Source: JAVBKE01 sp031554215 (lineage in GTDB: Bacteria > Bacillota > Bacilli > JARBTR01). Taken from it: 30,926 bases of DNA. Within the stretch, counting starts at the first letter, position 1. The number at the start of each line of letters is the position of its first letter. Positions 17,863 to 25,604 of the stretch are shown in pieces. The notes under the pieces are model-generated. The model was given only the letters and a program-made list of their open reading frames with translations, did no database searches and was not told the DNA's origin. A program made the position numbers and the translations under genes. The stretch lies in NCBI GenBank assembly GCA_031554215.1, contig JAVBKF010000218.1, positions 1 through 30,926 on the forward strand, given 5' to 3'.

Positions 17863-20139
17863 ATGGGAAAGATAATAGGTCAGGAAGTAGAACGCTGGGA
17901 TGCCAGGGCTAAAGTGCAAGGGAAGGCAAACTACACAGCAGATATTCCAACAAAGAAGAAGCTCTACGGGAAGATTTGTCGAGCGACGATTGCACATGGG
18001 GTTGTCAAACAGTTAGATATTAGCGAAGCGCTCACGGTACCAGGTGTAGTGAAAATCTTAACACCAGATGATTTGCCTGATCATCAGTTTCCAACAGCGG
18101 GTCATCCCTTCGTGCTGAATCCAGAGAGAAGGGATATAGCAGATCGGAATTTGCTGACAAAGAAAATCAGATTATATGGTGATGAAATTGCAGCGGTTAT
18201 TGCTGAAACGGAACTTGCGGCATCGATTGCTGTCCAGAAAATCCGTGTTACATATGAAGAATATCCATTTTATCTGACAGCAGAAGAAGCACTGGCTGAG
18301 GATGCAGTTGAAATCCATGAAGGAACCAAGAATATCCTCGCTACCTCTGTATCGGAAGTTGGTAATATTGCTGAAGGATTTGATGCATCAGATCATATTT
18401 TTGAAGAGACTTATTCAACGCAAATGCAACAGCATTGTCATATGGAAAGCCAAGTGGCTTACGCTTATCAGGATGTTGATGGGCGCTGGGTCTGTGTCTC
18501 CTCGACACAAATTCCACATATTTGTCGGCGTGTTTTGGGTCAGGCTTTCGCGATGCCTTGGGGTCAGTTTAGGGTGATTAAGCCTTTCATCGGCGGTGGT
18601 TTTGGGAATAAGCAAGATGTCACGATTGAACCTCTCGTGGTAGCTATGAGCATGGCAGTTGGCGGAAAGCTGGTTATGATTGAGCTACCTAGAGAAGAAA
18701 GTCTTGCCTATACAAGAGTCAGACATGCGATTAAGTATAAAATGAAGCTAGGGATTTCCAAGGACGGGATGATCAAGGCACTAGAGGTGAGGCTCCTTTC
18801 AACAAATGGTGGTTATGCATCACATGGTCACTCAATCGCTGCTGGTGGTGGCGGTTCACTGATAGCCCTCTATAAGATTCCGAATTTGCGTTATGATGCC
18901 AAAACCGTTTATACCAATACGGCAACCGCAGGTGCAATGAGAGGTTACGGTGTACCACAACTCGTGTTTGCCATCGAATCAATGATGGATCATGTTGCAA
19001 AGAAGTTGGCGTTTGATACGGTTAAATTTAGACAGAAGAATCTAGCATCACCTGATGAAGTGAATCAATTAAATCACATTACACCATATTCAGCTAGTCT
19101 AAAAGAATGTATAATAAAGGGAAAAGAACTTTTCCACTGGGATGAGAAAAAGAAAGCAACGAAAACTGGTCAATCTGGGCAAATCAGAAGAGGGATTGGG
19201 ATTGCTTGTTTTCCGTATATATCAGGTGTTTACCCACATGGATACGAAATGGCCAGTTGCCGGCTCACGCTCAACCAAGATGGTAGTGTGAAAGTGATGG
19301 TTGGTGCGACTGAAATTGGTCAAGGTTCTGATACTGTTTTCAGACAAATTGTTGCAGAGACAGTTGGAATTGCCTACGAAAATGTTTACATGGATGCCTA
19401 CACAGATACCGATTATGCACCATTTGATCCAGGCTCTTATGCTTCCAGACAAACCTATGTATCAGGTATTGCAACCAAGAAAACAGCAAACCAACTAAAG
19501 GAGAAAATCCTTGCATGTGTTGAAAAATTAGAAGGAATACGCGCGGAAGAACTGGGCATCGACTGCGGCAATATTGTCATGAAAAAAGATGGACAGGTCG
19601 TGATGGCAGTACCGGATTTAGCATTACGATCATTTTATGATTTAGAAAAGGGGGAATGTATCACGGCTGAGGTATCAAATAACTGTAAGTCGAATTCTTA
19701 CCCGTATGGTGCTACTTTTGCAGAAGTGGCAGTGGACACTGTGACTGGCAAAGTGAGCGTTCTCAGCATTTTGAATGTCCATGATTCTGGTAAGATACTC
19801 AATCCACTTTTGGCTGGTGGACAGGTAGAAGGCGGGATGGGGATGGCGATTCCATACGCACTTGCGGAAGAGCTCCGTTACAACCCCAAGACAGGTGCCC
19901 CGCTAAATAATAGCCTATTGGACTATAAAATGCCGACTGCAATGGATTTGCCAGATCTAGATCATTATTTTGTCGAGACAGAAGATCGTTTTGGCCCATA
20001 CGGTAGTAAAGGGCTTGGGGAAACGCCAATGTGCTCTCCAGCCGCAGCCCTCAGAAATGCTGTTTTTGATGCATTAGGTGAGGAATTTAATCAATTACCG
20101 ATTACGCCGCAGCGGATTTTTGAAAAAATACATGGGTAG
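17863..20139 (+). CDS. xdhA: Xanthine dehydrogenase molybdenum-binding subunit, copy 2
   Basis: This 758-residue paralogue of the protein at 13600 aligns end to end; the catalytic loop falls at the same residue numbers. By eye about 80-85% of residues are identical in the N-terminal part. Cofactor motifs are intact: GGGFGNKQ, AGAMRGYGVPQ and GSKGLGETP at 714-722 with E720. Differences cluster around 75-95 and in the region between the cofactor loops, so substrate range may differ. AGGAGG at 17853-17858 is only 4 bases from ATG, closer than usual. The gene overlaps the start of a broken xdhB copy and has no xdhC after it, so it must borrow partner subunits from the upstream set or be inactive. 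Nothing in the reading frame itself suggests decay. Confidence 0.92.
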   Translation: MGKIIGQEVERWDARAKVQGKANYTADIPTKKKLYGKICRATIAHGVVKQLDISEALTVPGVVKILTPDDLPDHQFPTAGHPFVLNPERRDIADRNLLTKKIRLYGDEIAAVIAETELAASIAVQKIRVTYEEYPFYLTAEEALAEDAVEIHEGTKNILATSVSEVGNIAEGFDASDHIFEETYSTQMQQHCHMESQVAYAYQDVDGRWVCVSSTQIPHICRRVLGQAFAMPWGQFRVIKPFIGGGFGNKQDVTIEPLVVAMSMAVGGKLVMIELPREESLAYTRVRHAIKYKMKLGISKDGMIKALEVRLLSTNGGYASHGHSIAAGGGGSLIALYKIPNLRYDAKTVYTNTATAGAMRGYGVPQLVFAIESMMDHVAKKLAFDTVKFRQKNLASPDEVNQLNHITPYSASLKECIIKGKELFHWDEKKKATKTGQSGQIRRGIGIACFPYISGVYPHGYEMASCRLTLNQDGSVKVMVGATEIGQGSDTVFRQIVAETVGIAYENVYMDAYTDTDYAPFDPGSYASRQTYVSGIATKKTANQLKEKILACVEKLEGIRAEELGIDCGNIVMKKDGQVVMAVPDLALRSFYDLEKGECITAEVSNNCKSNSYPYGATFAEVAVDTVTGKVSVLSILNVHDSGKILNPLLAGGQVEGGMGMAIPYALAEELRYNPKTGAPLNNSLLDYKMPTAMDLPDLDHYFVETEDRFGPYGSKGLGETPMCSPAAALRNAVFDALGEEFNQLPITPQRIFEKIHG

Positions 20140-20426
20140 TAGATCGGTTCATATTGCAAGCTACACCGAAGCAACCTTAGTGAAACAAGTTGTCGATGCG
20201 TTTACTTGAAAATAAGAAGGTTAATGCAAAGGGGCAAGTGATTAATAAGGAAGTGCTAGATAAAATTGGGTGTTTATGTCTTGAAAGTAGTAGGGCAAGG
20301 GACTCATTGCGTGGATCAAAGGCTTATAGAGAGCTGTTGATCAAGGAACTTCCGATGAGAGCAATTTATGTAGCTATTAAAATAAATTGGTTGTTGCCTG
20401 TGGAAACGCCACTAGCGCATGTCTGA
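20132..20426 (+). pseudogene. Remnant of a second xdhB with large internal deletion
   Basis: The frame from ATG 20132, overlapping the xdhA2 stop, reads VHIASYTEATLVKQVVD, matching the start of XdhB (QIASYTEAETVKQVVD), then stops at 20207. In another frame from about 20196, LCLESSRARDSLRGSKAYRE matches the XdhB C-terminal sequence LCLESSKARDSWRGSKAFRE. About 210 residues between these parts, including the FAD motifs, are missing, and the two parts are out of frame. The tail after ELPMRAI no longer resembles XdhB and runs into the MITE at 20416. It is a clear non-functional relic of the duplicated xdhA-xdhB unit. Confidence 0.88.
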
Positions 20427-20522
20427 AAAAGATTTATGAAAGGGTTTTGACAAGAATTTTTTGATTAGCGCGGAGAGCTATTAACAGTTGTTTCACTATC
20501 GTTTCAGACTGTTTTGACATCC

Positions 20523-20563
20523 ACACTACTTGCTAATCAGCGATGCAGATTAGCAAGTAGTGT
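20523..20563. repeat. Perfect 16-bp hairpin inside MITE copy 1
   Basis: ACACTACTTGCTAATC at 20523-20538 is the exact complement of 20548-20563, with a 9-base loop. In MITE copy 2 the corresponding place has lost this pairing but has a different 7-bp inverted repeat (CTACGAT 23820-23826/ATCGTAG 23837-23843). Confidence 0.75.
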
Positions 20564-20643
20564 ATAAAAAATAACAAACACCGAGAATATTTGCCGCTTG
20601 TGTTCTAAATCGTCGATGTAGCAAACAAAAGGGACAGCACATC

Positions 20644-20690
20644 GCCCTAGAGAAGCTTAGCAACAACGTACTGCTAAGTCTTTTTAGGGC
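20644..20690 (+). terminator. Terminator-like hairpin inside MITE copy 1
   Basis: CTTAGCA (20656-20662) pairs with TGCTAAG (20672-20678) across a 9-base loop and is followed by TCTTTTT at 20679-20685. The outer bases GCCCTA (20644-20649) and TAGGGC (20685-20690) also pair, making a long stem. The same structure is kept in copy 2, so it is a property of the element. On the + strand it could end transcripts from xdhA2. Confidence 0.55.
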
Positions 20691-20734
20691 AATGTACAGC
20701 GGGAAATTGTTCATAAATCTTTTTCAGACACACC

Positions 20735-21068
20735 CTAGGGTAAATGGGGGTATAAACGATTAAATGCTGGACCTTTATCTAGCAGTTTCAGGTATTGTGC
20801 GATTACCGTTTGCAAGGAAAATGGTGTGGATAGTTAGCGGCTGGAGCCGAGAAACAGTAGGAAAGAAAATTTTTGCATCTTAGGACAAGGTGAGTAGCCT
20901 TGAAAACCATTTTTAACAACCTGATTGATACTAGTGTTTAAGGTGAAAGATTTGAAAAGCTTCCGAAACAGCGGAGGAGATCAACGATTAGATACAAGTG
21001 GAGCCATGTATTCATAAGGATTTAGATTTTTCTTGGGAAACTAAAAGGTCTAAAGAGAGGGGAAGTAT
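20735..21068. other. Intergenic DNA between MITE copy 1 and the fused hydroxylase gene
   Basis: About 330 bases with no gene seen. There are short inverted repeats only: CGGCT-GG-AGCCG near 20841-20852 and CTTCCG/CGGAGG near 20961-20976. A promoter for the downstream gene would be expected here, because the MITE terminator-like hairpin lies upstream, but I see no convincing -35/-10 pair and no recognisable molybdenum-cofactor riboswitch. Confidence 0.4.
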
Positions 21069-23633
21069 ATGTTTGAATTTGAGATCAATCACAAAAAATA
21101 TGCAACGGAAGAAAGTAAAAGTCTGCTCTCTTACCTGAGAGAGGACCTCCGCCTAACCAGTGTGAAAAATGGTTGCGGAGAAGGTGCTTGCGGCACTTGT
21201 ACAGTGATTGTAGATGGACGGGCGATGAAGGCCTGTGTGCTGACAACGGAGAAAATAAATAGCAAAAGTGTGGTTACCGTTGAAGGGCTGAGTGAGCGGG
21301 AACAGGCTGTTTATGCCTATGCTTTTACAACCGTTGGTGCAGTGCAATGTGGATTCTGTATTCCTGGGATGGTGATTAGTGCGAAGGCATTGCTCGATAA
21401 AACAGCATCACCATCTCTAGATGAAATCAAGAAAGCACTACGCGGTAATATTTGTCGTTGTACAGGTTATATCAAAATTTATGAGGCTATTCAGCTTTCA
21501 GCGGCAATTTTCAATGAAGATCGTCCAGTTCCAGAGGTAGCGTGCAAAGGACTTGTTGGTGAGAATCTTGGTAGGCTAGATGCGAAGGCGAAGACGCTAG
21601 GTACAGCGCAATATGTGGATGATGTTGATGTCGAAGGTTTGCTTCACGGCTCGTGCGTTAGACCAGAATTTCCGAGGGTTCTCGTGAAGAAGATTGATAC
21701 GGAAAAGGCACTGGCATATCCTGGCGTAGTTGCGGTTTTTACAGGAATGAATACGAAGCTCGGGAACCTTGGTCACTTGGTCAAAGATTGGCCTGCTTTC
21801 ATTCGTGAGGGAGAAGAGACACGGTATATTGGTGATGCATTGGCCTTAGTTATTGCGGAGACGAAAGAGGCACTAGCCGAAGGGAAGAAGCTTGTAGAAG
21901 TTGAGTATGAGCAGTTAGAACCTGTTCGGAATCCAATCGAAGCTAGGAAGGTGGATGCTGCAAAAGTCCATCCACAGGGGAACCATTTGTCTCATCAGGA
22001 GCTAAAGAAAGGGAATCCGCAGAAAAAGATTGAGCAGTCGAAATATGTTGTCTCGGATCATTTTTCCGTTCCTTTTACTGATCATGCATTTATGGAACCG
22101 GAATGTGCGATTGCCATTCCAACAGGTGACGATCAACTACTGATGTACACAGGGTCACAAAATATCTATGATGAGCAGAAAGAAATTGCGCAAATGCTCG
22201 GGGTTGCCCCTGAGAAGATTCGCATTCAGAGCAAGTATGTGGGTGGTGGATTTGGTGGTAAGGAAGATATGTCTGTCCAGCACCATGCTTCACTTGCGGC
22301 TTACTTATTGAAAAAGCCCGTGAAAGTGAAGTTCACGAGACAAGAAAGTCTTCTCTACCATGTGAAACGTCATGCAATGGAAATGGATTTCACAGTTGGT
22401 TGTGATGAGAACGGAATTATCCAGGGACTCGTCGCAACGATTACCTCAGATACTGGTGCCTATGCATCGCTAGGTGGACCCGTACTACAAAGAGCTTGTA
22501 CACATGCGGCAGGTCCGTATAATTTCCAAGATGTTTCAATTGTTGGCGATGCGTACTACACGAATAATCCGCCAGCTGGAGCATTTAGAGGTTTCGGGGT
22601 CACGCAGTCCTTATTTGCGATGGAAGCCTGCTTAAATAAGTTAGCTGATTCTGTGGGGATATCCCCTTGGGAAATCAGGTACCGGAATGCGGTGAGACCC
22701 GGTGATGTGTTGCCAAATGGTCAAATTGCTGATCTGAGTACAGCATTTGTAGAAACACTGGAAGCTGTTAAAAATGATTATGAACAGGCTAAATATGTTG
22801 GGATTGGTTGTGGGATTAAAAACACTGGTGTTGGTGTTGGTATTCCTGATACTGGAAGATGTATTATTTCCATTGAAAATGAAAAAGTTCATGTGCGGAC
22901 AGCGGCAGCTTGTATTGGTCAGGGGCTGGCAACAGTGATGTTGCAAATTGCTGCTGAGACACTTCAATTGCCTGCTGAGGTATTTGTTTTGGAATCACCA
23001 GATACGGCAAGAACGCCTAACTCGGGTACAACAACCGCTTCAAGGCAGACACTAGTGACTGGTGAAGCGGTGAGAAGAGCGGCTGAACTGCTAAAAGGTG
23101 AGCTTGATAAAGGGAAGACGCTAGCGAAGTTAGATGGGAAAGAGTTTCACGGTGAGTATGCAACTGAAACGGATCCAATGGGGTCAAATAAGGCACATCC
23201 AATCAGTCATGTTGGTTATGGTTACGCGACGCAAATTGTTATTTTGGATGACAATGGCAAGCTGGAAAAGGTCGTTGCAGCACATGATGTCGGGACGGCT
23301 ATCAATCCTTTAAATGTAGAAGGCCAAATAGAGGGCGGTGTCGTGATGTCGCTCGGCTATGCATTGACAGAGGATTATCCACTAGTCGATTCGTTGCCCA
23401 AAGTGAAATACGGGACGTTAGGGTTATTTAGGTCAATTCAAACGCCAGAAATTGAAGTGAAAATTGTGCAAAAAGAGGATCGTAATCCGGTGGCATATGG
23501 TGCCAAAGGAGTCGGCGAGATTGCCAGTATTCCAACGGCACCAGCTGTGCAAGATGCCTATTATCGTTTTACTGGTGAATTTCAGACGAAACTCCCACTA
23601 GTCGGGACACCGTATCGAAAGAAACCAGTATAA
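21069..23633 (+). CDS. Selenium-dependent xanthine dehydrogenase-type hydroxylase (fused Fe-S and Mo domains)
   Basis: This 854-residue protein joins an N-terminal [2Fe-2S] domain to a molybdopterin domain, as in E. coli XdhD and the family named selenium-dependent xanthine dehydrogenase. The Fe-S ligands are C36, C41, C44, C56 and C94, C97, C129, C131. Mo-domain motifs are GGGFGGKED at 392-400, AGAFRGFGVTQ, and GAKGVGEIAS at 811-820 with E817 as catalytic base. It has no FAD domain, so electrons must leave through a separate partner such as XdhB or YgfK. Selenium in this family is a cofactor ligand, not encoded selenocysteine, and no in-frame stop is seen. GAGGGG at 21057-21062 sets the ATG. 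The gene is flanked by the two MITE copies. The substrate may be xanthine, urate or another purine. Confidence 0.9.
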   Translation: MFEFEINHKKYATEESKSLLSYLREDLRLTSVKNGCGEGACGTCTVIVDGRAMKACVLTTEKINSKSVVTVEGLSEREQAVYAYAFTTVGAVQCGFCIPGMVISAKALLDKTASPSLDEIKKALRGNICRCTGYIKIYEAIQLSAAIFNEDRPVPEVACKGLVGENLGRLDAKAKTLGTAQYVDDVDVEGLLHGSCVRPEFPRVLVKKIDTEKALAYPGVVAVFTGMNTKLGNLGHLVKDWPAFIREGEETRYIGDALALVIAETKEALAEGKKLVEVEYEQLEPVRNPIEARKVDAAKVHPQGNHLSHQELKKGNPQKKIEQSKYVVSDHFSVPFTDHAFMEPECAIAIPTGDDQLLMYTGSQNIYDEQKEIAQMLGVAPEKIRIQSKYVGGGFGGKEDMSVQHHASLAAYLLKKPVKVKFTRQESLLYHVKRHAMEMDFTVGCDENGIIQGLVATITSDTGAYASLGGPVLQRACTHAAGPYNFQDVSIVGDAYYTNNPPAGAFRGFGVTQSLFAMEACLNKLADSVGISPWEIRYRNAVRPGDVLPNGQIADLSTAFVETLEAVKNDYEQAKYVGIGCGIKNTGVGVGIPDTGRCIISIENEKVHVRTAAACIGQGLATVMLQIAAETLQLPAEVFVLESPDTARTPNSGTTTASRQTLVTGEAVRRAAELLKGELDKGKTLAKLDGKEFHGEYATETDPMGSNKAHPISHVGYGYATQIVILDDNGKLEKVVAAHDVGTAINPLNVEGQIEGGVVMSLGYALTEDYPLVDSLPKVKYGTLGLFRSIQTPEIEVKIVQKEDRNPVAYGAKGVGEIASIPTAPAVQDAYYRFTGEFQTKLPLVGTPYRKKPV

Positions 23634-23706
23634 TATAGATTGCCAAGTAGAATAGTAGTCTATCGTGACCAATTGCTCTGCTTCAGGTAACATGAGCTTC
23701 TACTAG

Positions 23707-24016
23707 GGTGTGTCTGAAAAAGATTTAAGAAAAGGGATTTTTCGATTAGCGCGAAAGAGCCATCATCAGTTGCTTCACTATCGTTTCAGACTGTTTTGAT
23801 ATACACGCTACTTGCTAATCTACGATGCAGTAGCATATCGTAGAAAAATGGCAAAGACCCGTGAATATTTGCCGCTTGGGTTCTAAATCTTCGATGTAGC
23901 AAACAGAAGGGACAGAAGCATATCGCCCTAGCGAAGCTTAGCAACAACGTACTGCTAAGACTTTTTTAGGGAAAAGTTTAGCGGAAAATTCTTTATAAAT
24001 CTTTTTCAGACACATC
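23707..24016. mobile_element. MITE copy 2
   Basis: This 310-base non-coding element is colinear with copy 1 at 20416-20734 and in the same orientation. The left terminus GGTGTGTCTGAAAAAG (from 23707) and the right terminus ending CAGACACATC (24016) form a 21-bp inverted repeat with one mismatch. CTAG flanks it at 23703-23706 and 24017-24020. The ends are better preserved than in copy 1, and shared blocks include GTTTCAGACTGTTTTGA and TAGCAACAACGTACTGCTAA. It lies between the fused hydroxylase gene and the hydantoinase gene; the remaining gene-free sequence 23634-23702 and 24021-24083 shows nothing further. Confidence 0.8.
23926..23971 (+). terminator. Terminator-like hairpin inside MITE copy 2
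   Basis: CTTAGCA (23937-23943) pairs with TGCTAAG (23953-23959), followed by ACTTTTTT (23960-23967). CCCTA (23926-23930) and TAGGG (23967-23971) pair on the outside. It lies about 300 bases after the fused hydroxylase gene and before the hydantoinase gene, so it could separate their transcription. Confidence 0.5.
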
Positions 24017-24083
24017 CTAGTATTTCAGCATTTTCACTTAAGGGGTCCAGATTGAACTAAGGGGAAGATTAGGAGGTTTTCAG

Positions 24084-25478
24084 ATGTTAATCAAAAACGG
24101 CTTGATTGCAACGGCGAGTGATGTGTTTCAAGCAGACATCTATATTAAAGACGGAGTCATTCAGCGCATCGGAAAGGATATGACGGTGGCTGATGATCAG
24201 GTTATTGATGCCACTGGTCTATTCGTGCTCCCTGGTGGGATTGATGTCCATACCCATTTTTCCTTGGATGTAGGGGACTTCGCTTCCAGTGATGATTTTC
24301 AAACTGGAACGGTGGCAGCGGCTTGCGGCGGAACAACTATGGTTGTTGATCATATTGGCCAAGGCGCTCGGGGTGAGACGCTGCATGATCCCATTCATCG
24401 TTATCATCAGTTGGCAGAAGGAAAAGCGGTGATTGATTACAGTTTTCATGGTGTGATTCCATATGAAGTCAATGCGGATCGTTTAGCAGAAATGAAGCAG
24501 TTGATTGCTGGTGGCATTGAAAGTTTTAAAATTTATATGACCTACGGGCAAATGCTTGATGATGCAGATGTACTGCCAGTGCTGCAACTTGCAAAAGAAC
24601 ACAATGCCGTTGTTGCAGTGCATCCTGAAAATAACGAGACAATTTCCTATCTGAAGGAACACTTTCGCAGACAAGGTCTGATGTCGCCGGTCTACCATGC
24701 AAAAAGCCGACCAGATACATGTGAAGCGGAGGCAATTAACCGTATCCTTCATCTTGCTCATTCAGTGGGCGATGCACCGATTTACATTGTTCACCTTTCT
24801 TCTAGTCTTGGGCTGGAAGTCATTCAAGAGGCAAGAAAACGGGGACAGAAGAATATCTATGTTGAGACTTGTCCGCAGTACTTACTCCTAGATGAATCCT
24901 TGTATGATGCACCGAGTCACGAGGGACTCAAGTATGTGATGAGTCCGCCGCTCAGGAAGAAATATCATCAAGAAAAGTTGTGGAGTGGGATTCGTTCTGG
25001 AGATATTCAGGTCGTTGCTACAGATCATTGCCCGTTTCAATTTGAAACAGAAAAGCTTCCTGCTGGGAAAGATGACTTTACAAAATGCCCCAATGGTGCA
25101 CCTGGCGTTGAAGCGAGAATGCCACTATTGTTCTCAGAAGGTGTGGTTAAAGGACGTATCTCTATTAATCAATTTGTTGCAGTCACAAGCACGAATCCAG
25201 CAAAAATTTATGGTTTATATCCACAAAAAGGGACGATTGCTGCCGGTAGTGATGCCGATCTCGTCCTGTTTGATCCACACAAGAAACAACGGATATCGCA
25301 TGAAATGCTCCATGAGAACGTCGACTATACGCCGTATGAAGGGATGGATGTCACTGGCTACCCTGTCATGACAATTGTACGCGGTCAAGTTGTGGCAAAC
25401 GACCAATCATTCGTTGGTGCGGCGGGGTTTGGTCGTTTTATCGAACGCTATAAAAATAATGCTTTTTTTCAGTTTTAA
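24084..25478 (+). CDS. hydA: Dihydropyrimidinase / D-hydantoinase-type cyclic amidohydrolase
   Basis: This 464-residue protein is close in length to E. coli HyuA/HydA (461). It hydrolyses cyclic ureides such as hydantoins and dihydropyrimidines. The binuclear metal site is complete: H57 and H59 (DVHTHFSLD), carbamylated K149 (ESFKIYMTYG), H180 (VAVHPENN), H237 (IVHLSS) and D314 (VATDHCPF). ATG follows AGGAGG at 24071-24076 by 7 bases. In this locus the likely role is opening the ring of a reduced or oxidised purine intermediate, upstream of YgeY and YgeW. That step is inference; the enzyme class is firm. Confidence 0.93.
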   Translation: MLIKNGLIATASDVFQADIYIKDGVIQRIGKDMTVADDQVIDATGLFVLPGGIDVHTHFSLDVGDFASSDDFQTGTVAAACGGTTMVVDHIGQGARGETLHDPIHRYHQLAEGKAVIDYSFHGVIPYEVNADRLAEMKQLIAGGIESFKIYMTYGQMLDDADVLPVLQLAKEHNAVVAVHPENNETISYLKEHFRRQGLMSPVYHAKSRPDTCEAEAINRILHLAHSVGDAPIYIVHLSSSLGLEVIQEARKRGQKNIYVETCPQYLLLDESLYDAPSHEGLKYVMSPPLRKKYHQEKLWSGIRSGDIQVVATDHCPFQFETEKLPAGKDDFTKCPNGAPGVEARMPLLFSEGVVKGRISINQFVAVTSTNPAKIYGLYPQKGTIAAGSDADLVLFDPHKKQRISHEMLHENVDYTPYEGMDVTGYPVMTIVRGQVVANDQSFVGAAGFGRFIERYKNNAFFQF

Positions 25479-25492
25479 TTAAAGCAGGTACG

Positions 25493-25508
25493 GTGACAAA
25501 TTGTTCAC
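25493..25508. promoter_or_regulatory. Imperfect palindrome upstream of yqeC
   Basis: GTGACAAA-TTGTTCAC is a 16-base imperfect dyad (6 of 8 positions pair) lying 15 bases after hydA and 97 bases before yqeC. It is operator-like, but I do not recognise a matching regulator and it could be chance. Confidence 0.2.
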
Positions 25509-25604
25509 GAATCTATAGGATGATTTGCTGTACAGAAGTTACTGGTGGCAAGCGGAATTGCGTTCTGTAACGAATTGAATTCAGGCCTGAGAAAGGAGAA
25601 GACA

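Larger units (their letters stand above)
20416..20734. mobile_element. MITE copy 1 (non-coding, inverted-repeat-ended element)
   Basis: This 319-base element has no coding capacity. Its left end runs to GTCTGAAAAAGATTTA at 20436; its right end, from 20714, is the complement, so the terminal inverted repeats are 21 bp with three mismatches at the outermost bases. The 4-base sequence CTAG flanks both ends (20412-20415 and 20735-20738), as expected for a CTAG target duplication. A second copy is at 23707-24016 in the same orientation. Inside are a perfect 16-bp inverted repeat at 20523-20563 and a hairpin with T-tract at 20644-20690. IS5-like elements are known to favour YTAR/CTAG targets, but the parent transposase is not in the window. 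Confidence 0.8.

Noticed and set aside
21069..23633. Possible selenocysteine codons in the selenium-dependent hydroxylase
   Set aside because: The frame has no internal TGA. In this family selenium is a labile cofactor ligand rather than an encoded residue.
25495..25518. AAATTGTTCACGAATCT, similar to the inner right end of MITE copy 1 (AAATTGTTCATAAATCT)
   Set aside because: Similarity covers about 17 bases only and the diagnostic terminal sequence CAGACACA is missing; chance or a very old remnant cannot be told apart.
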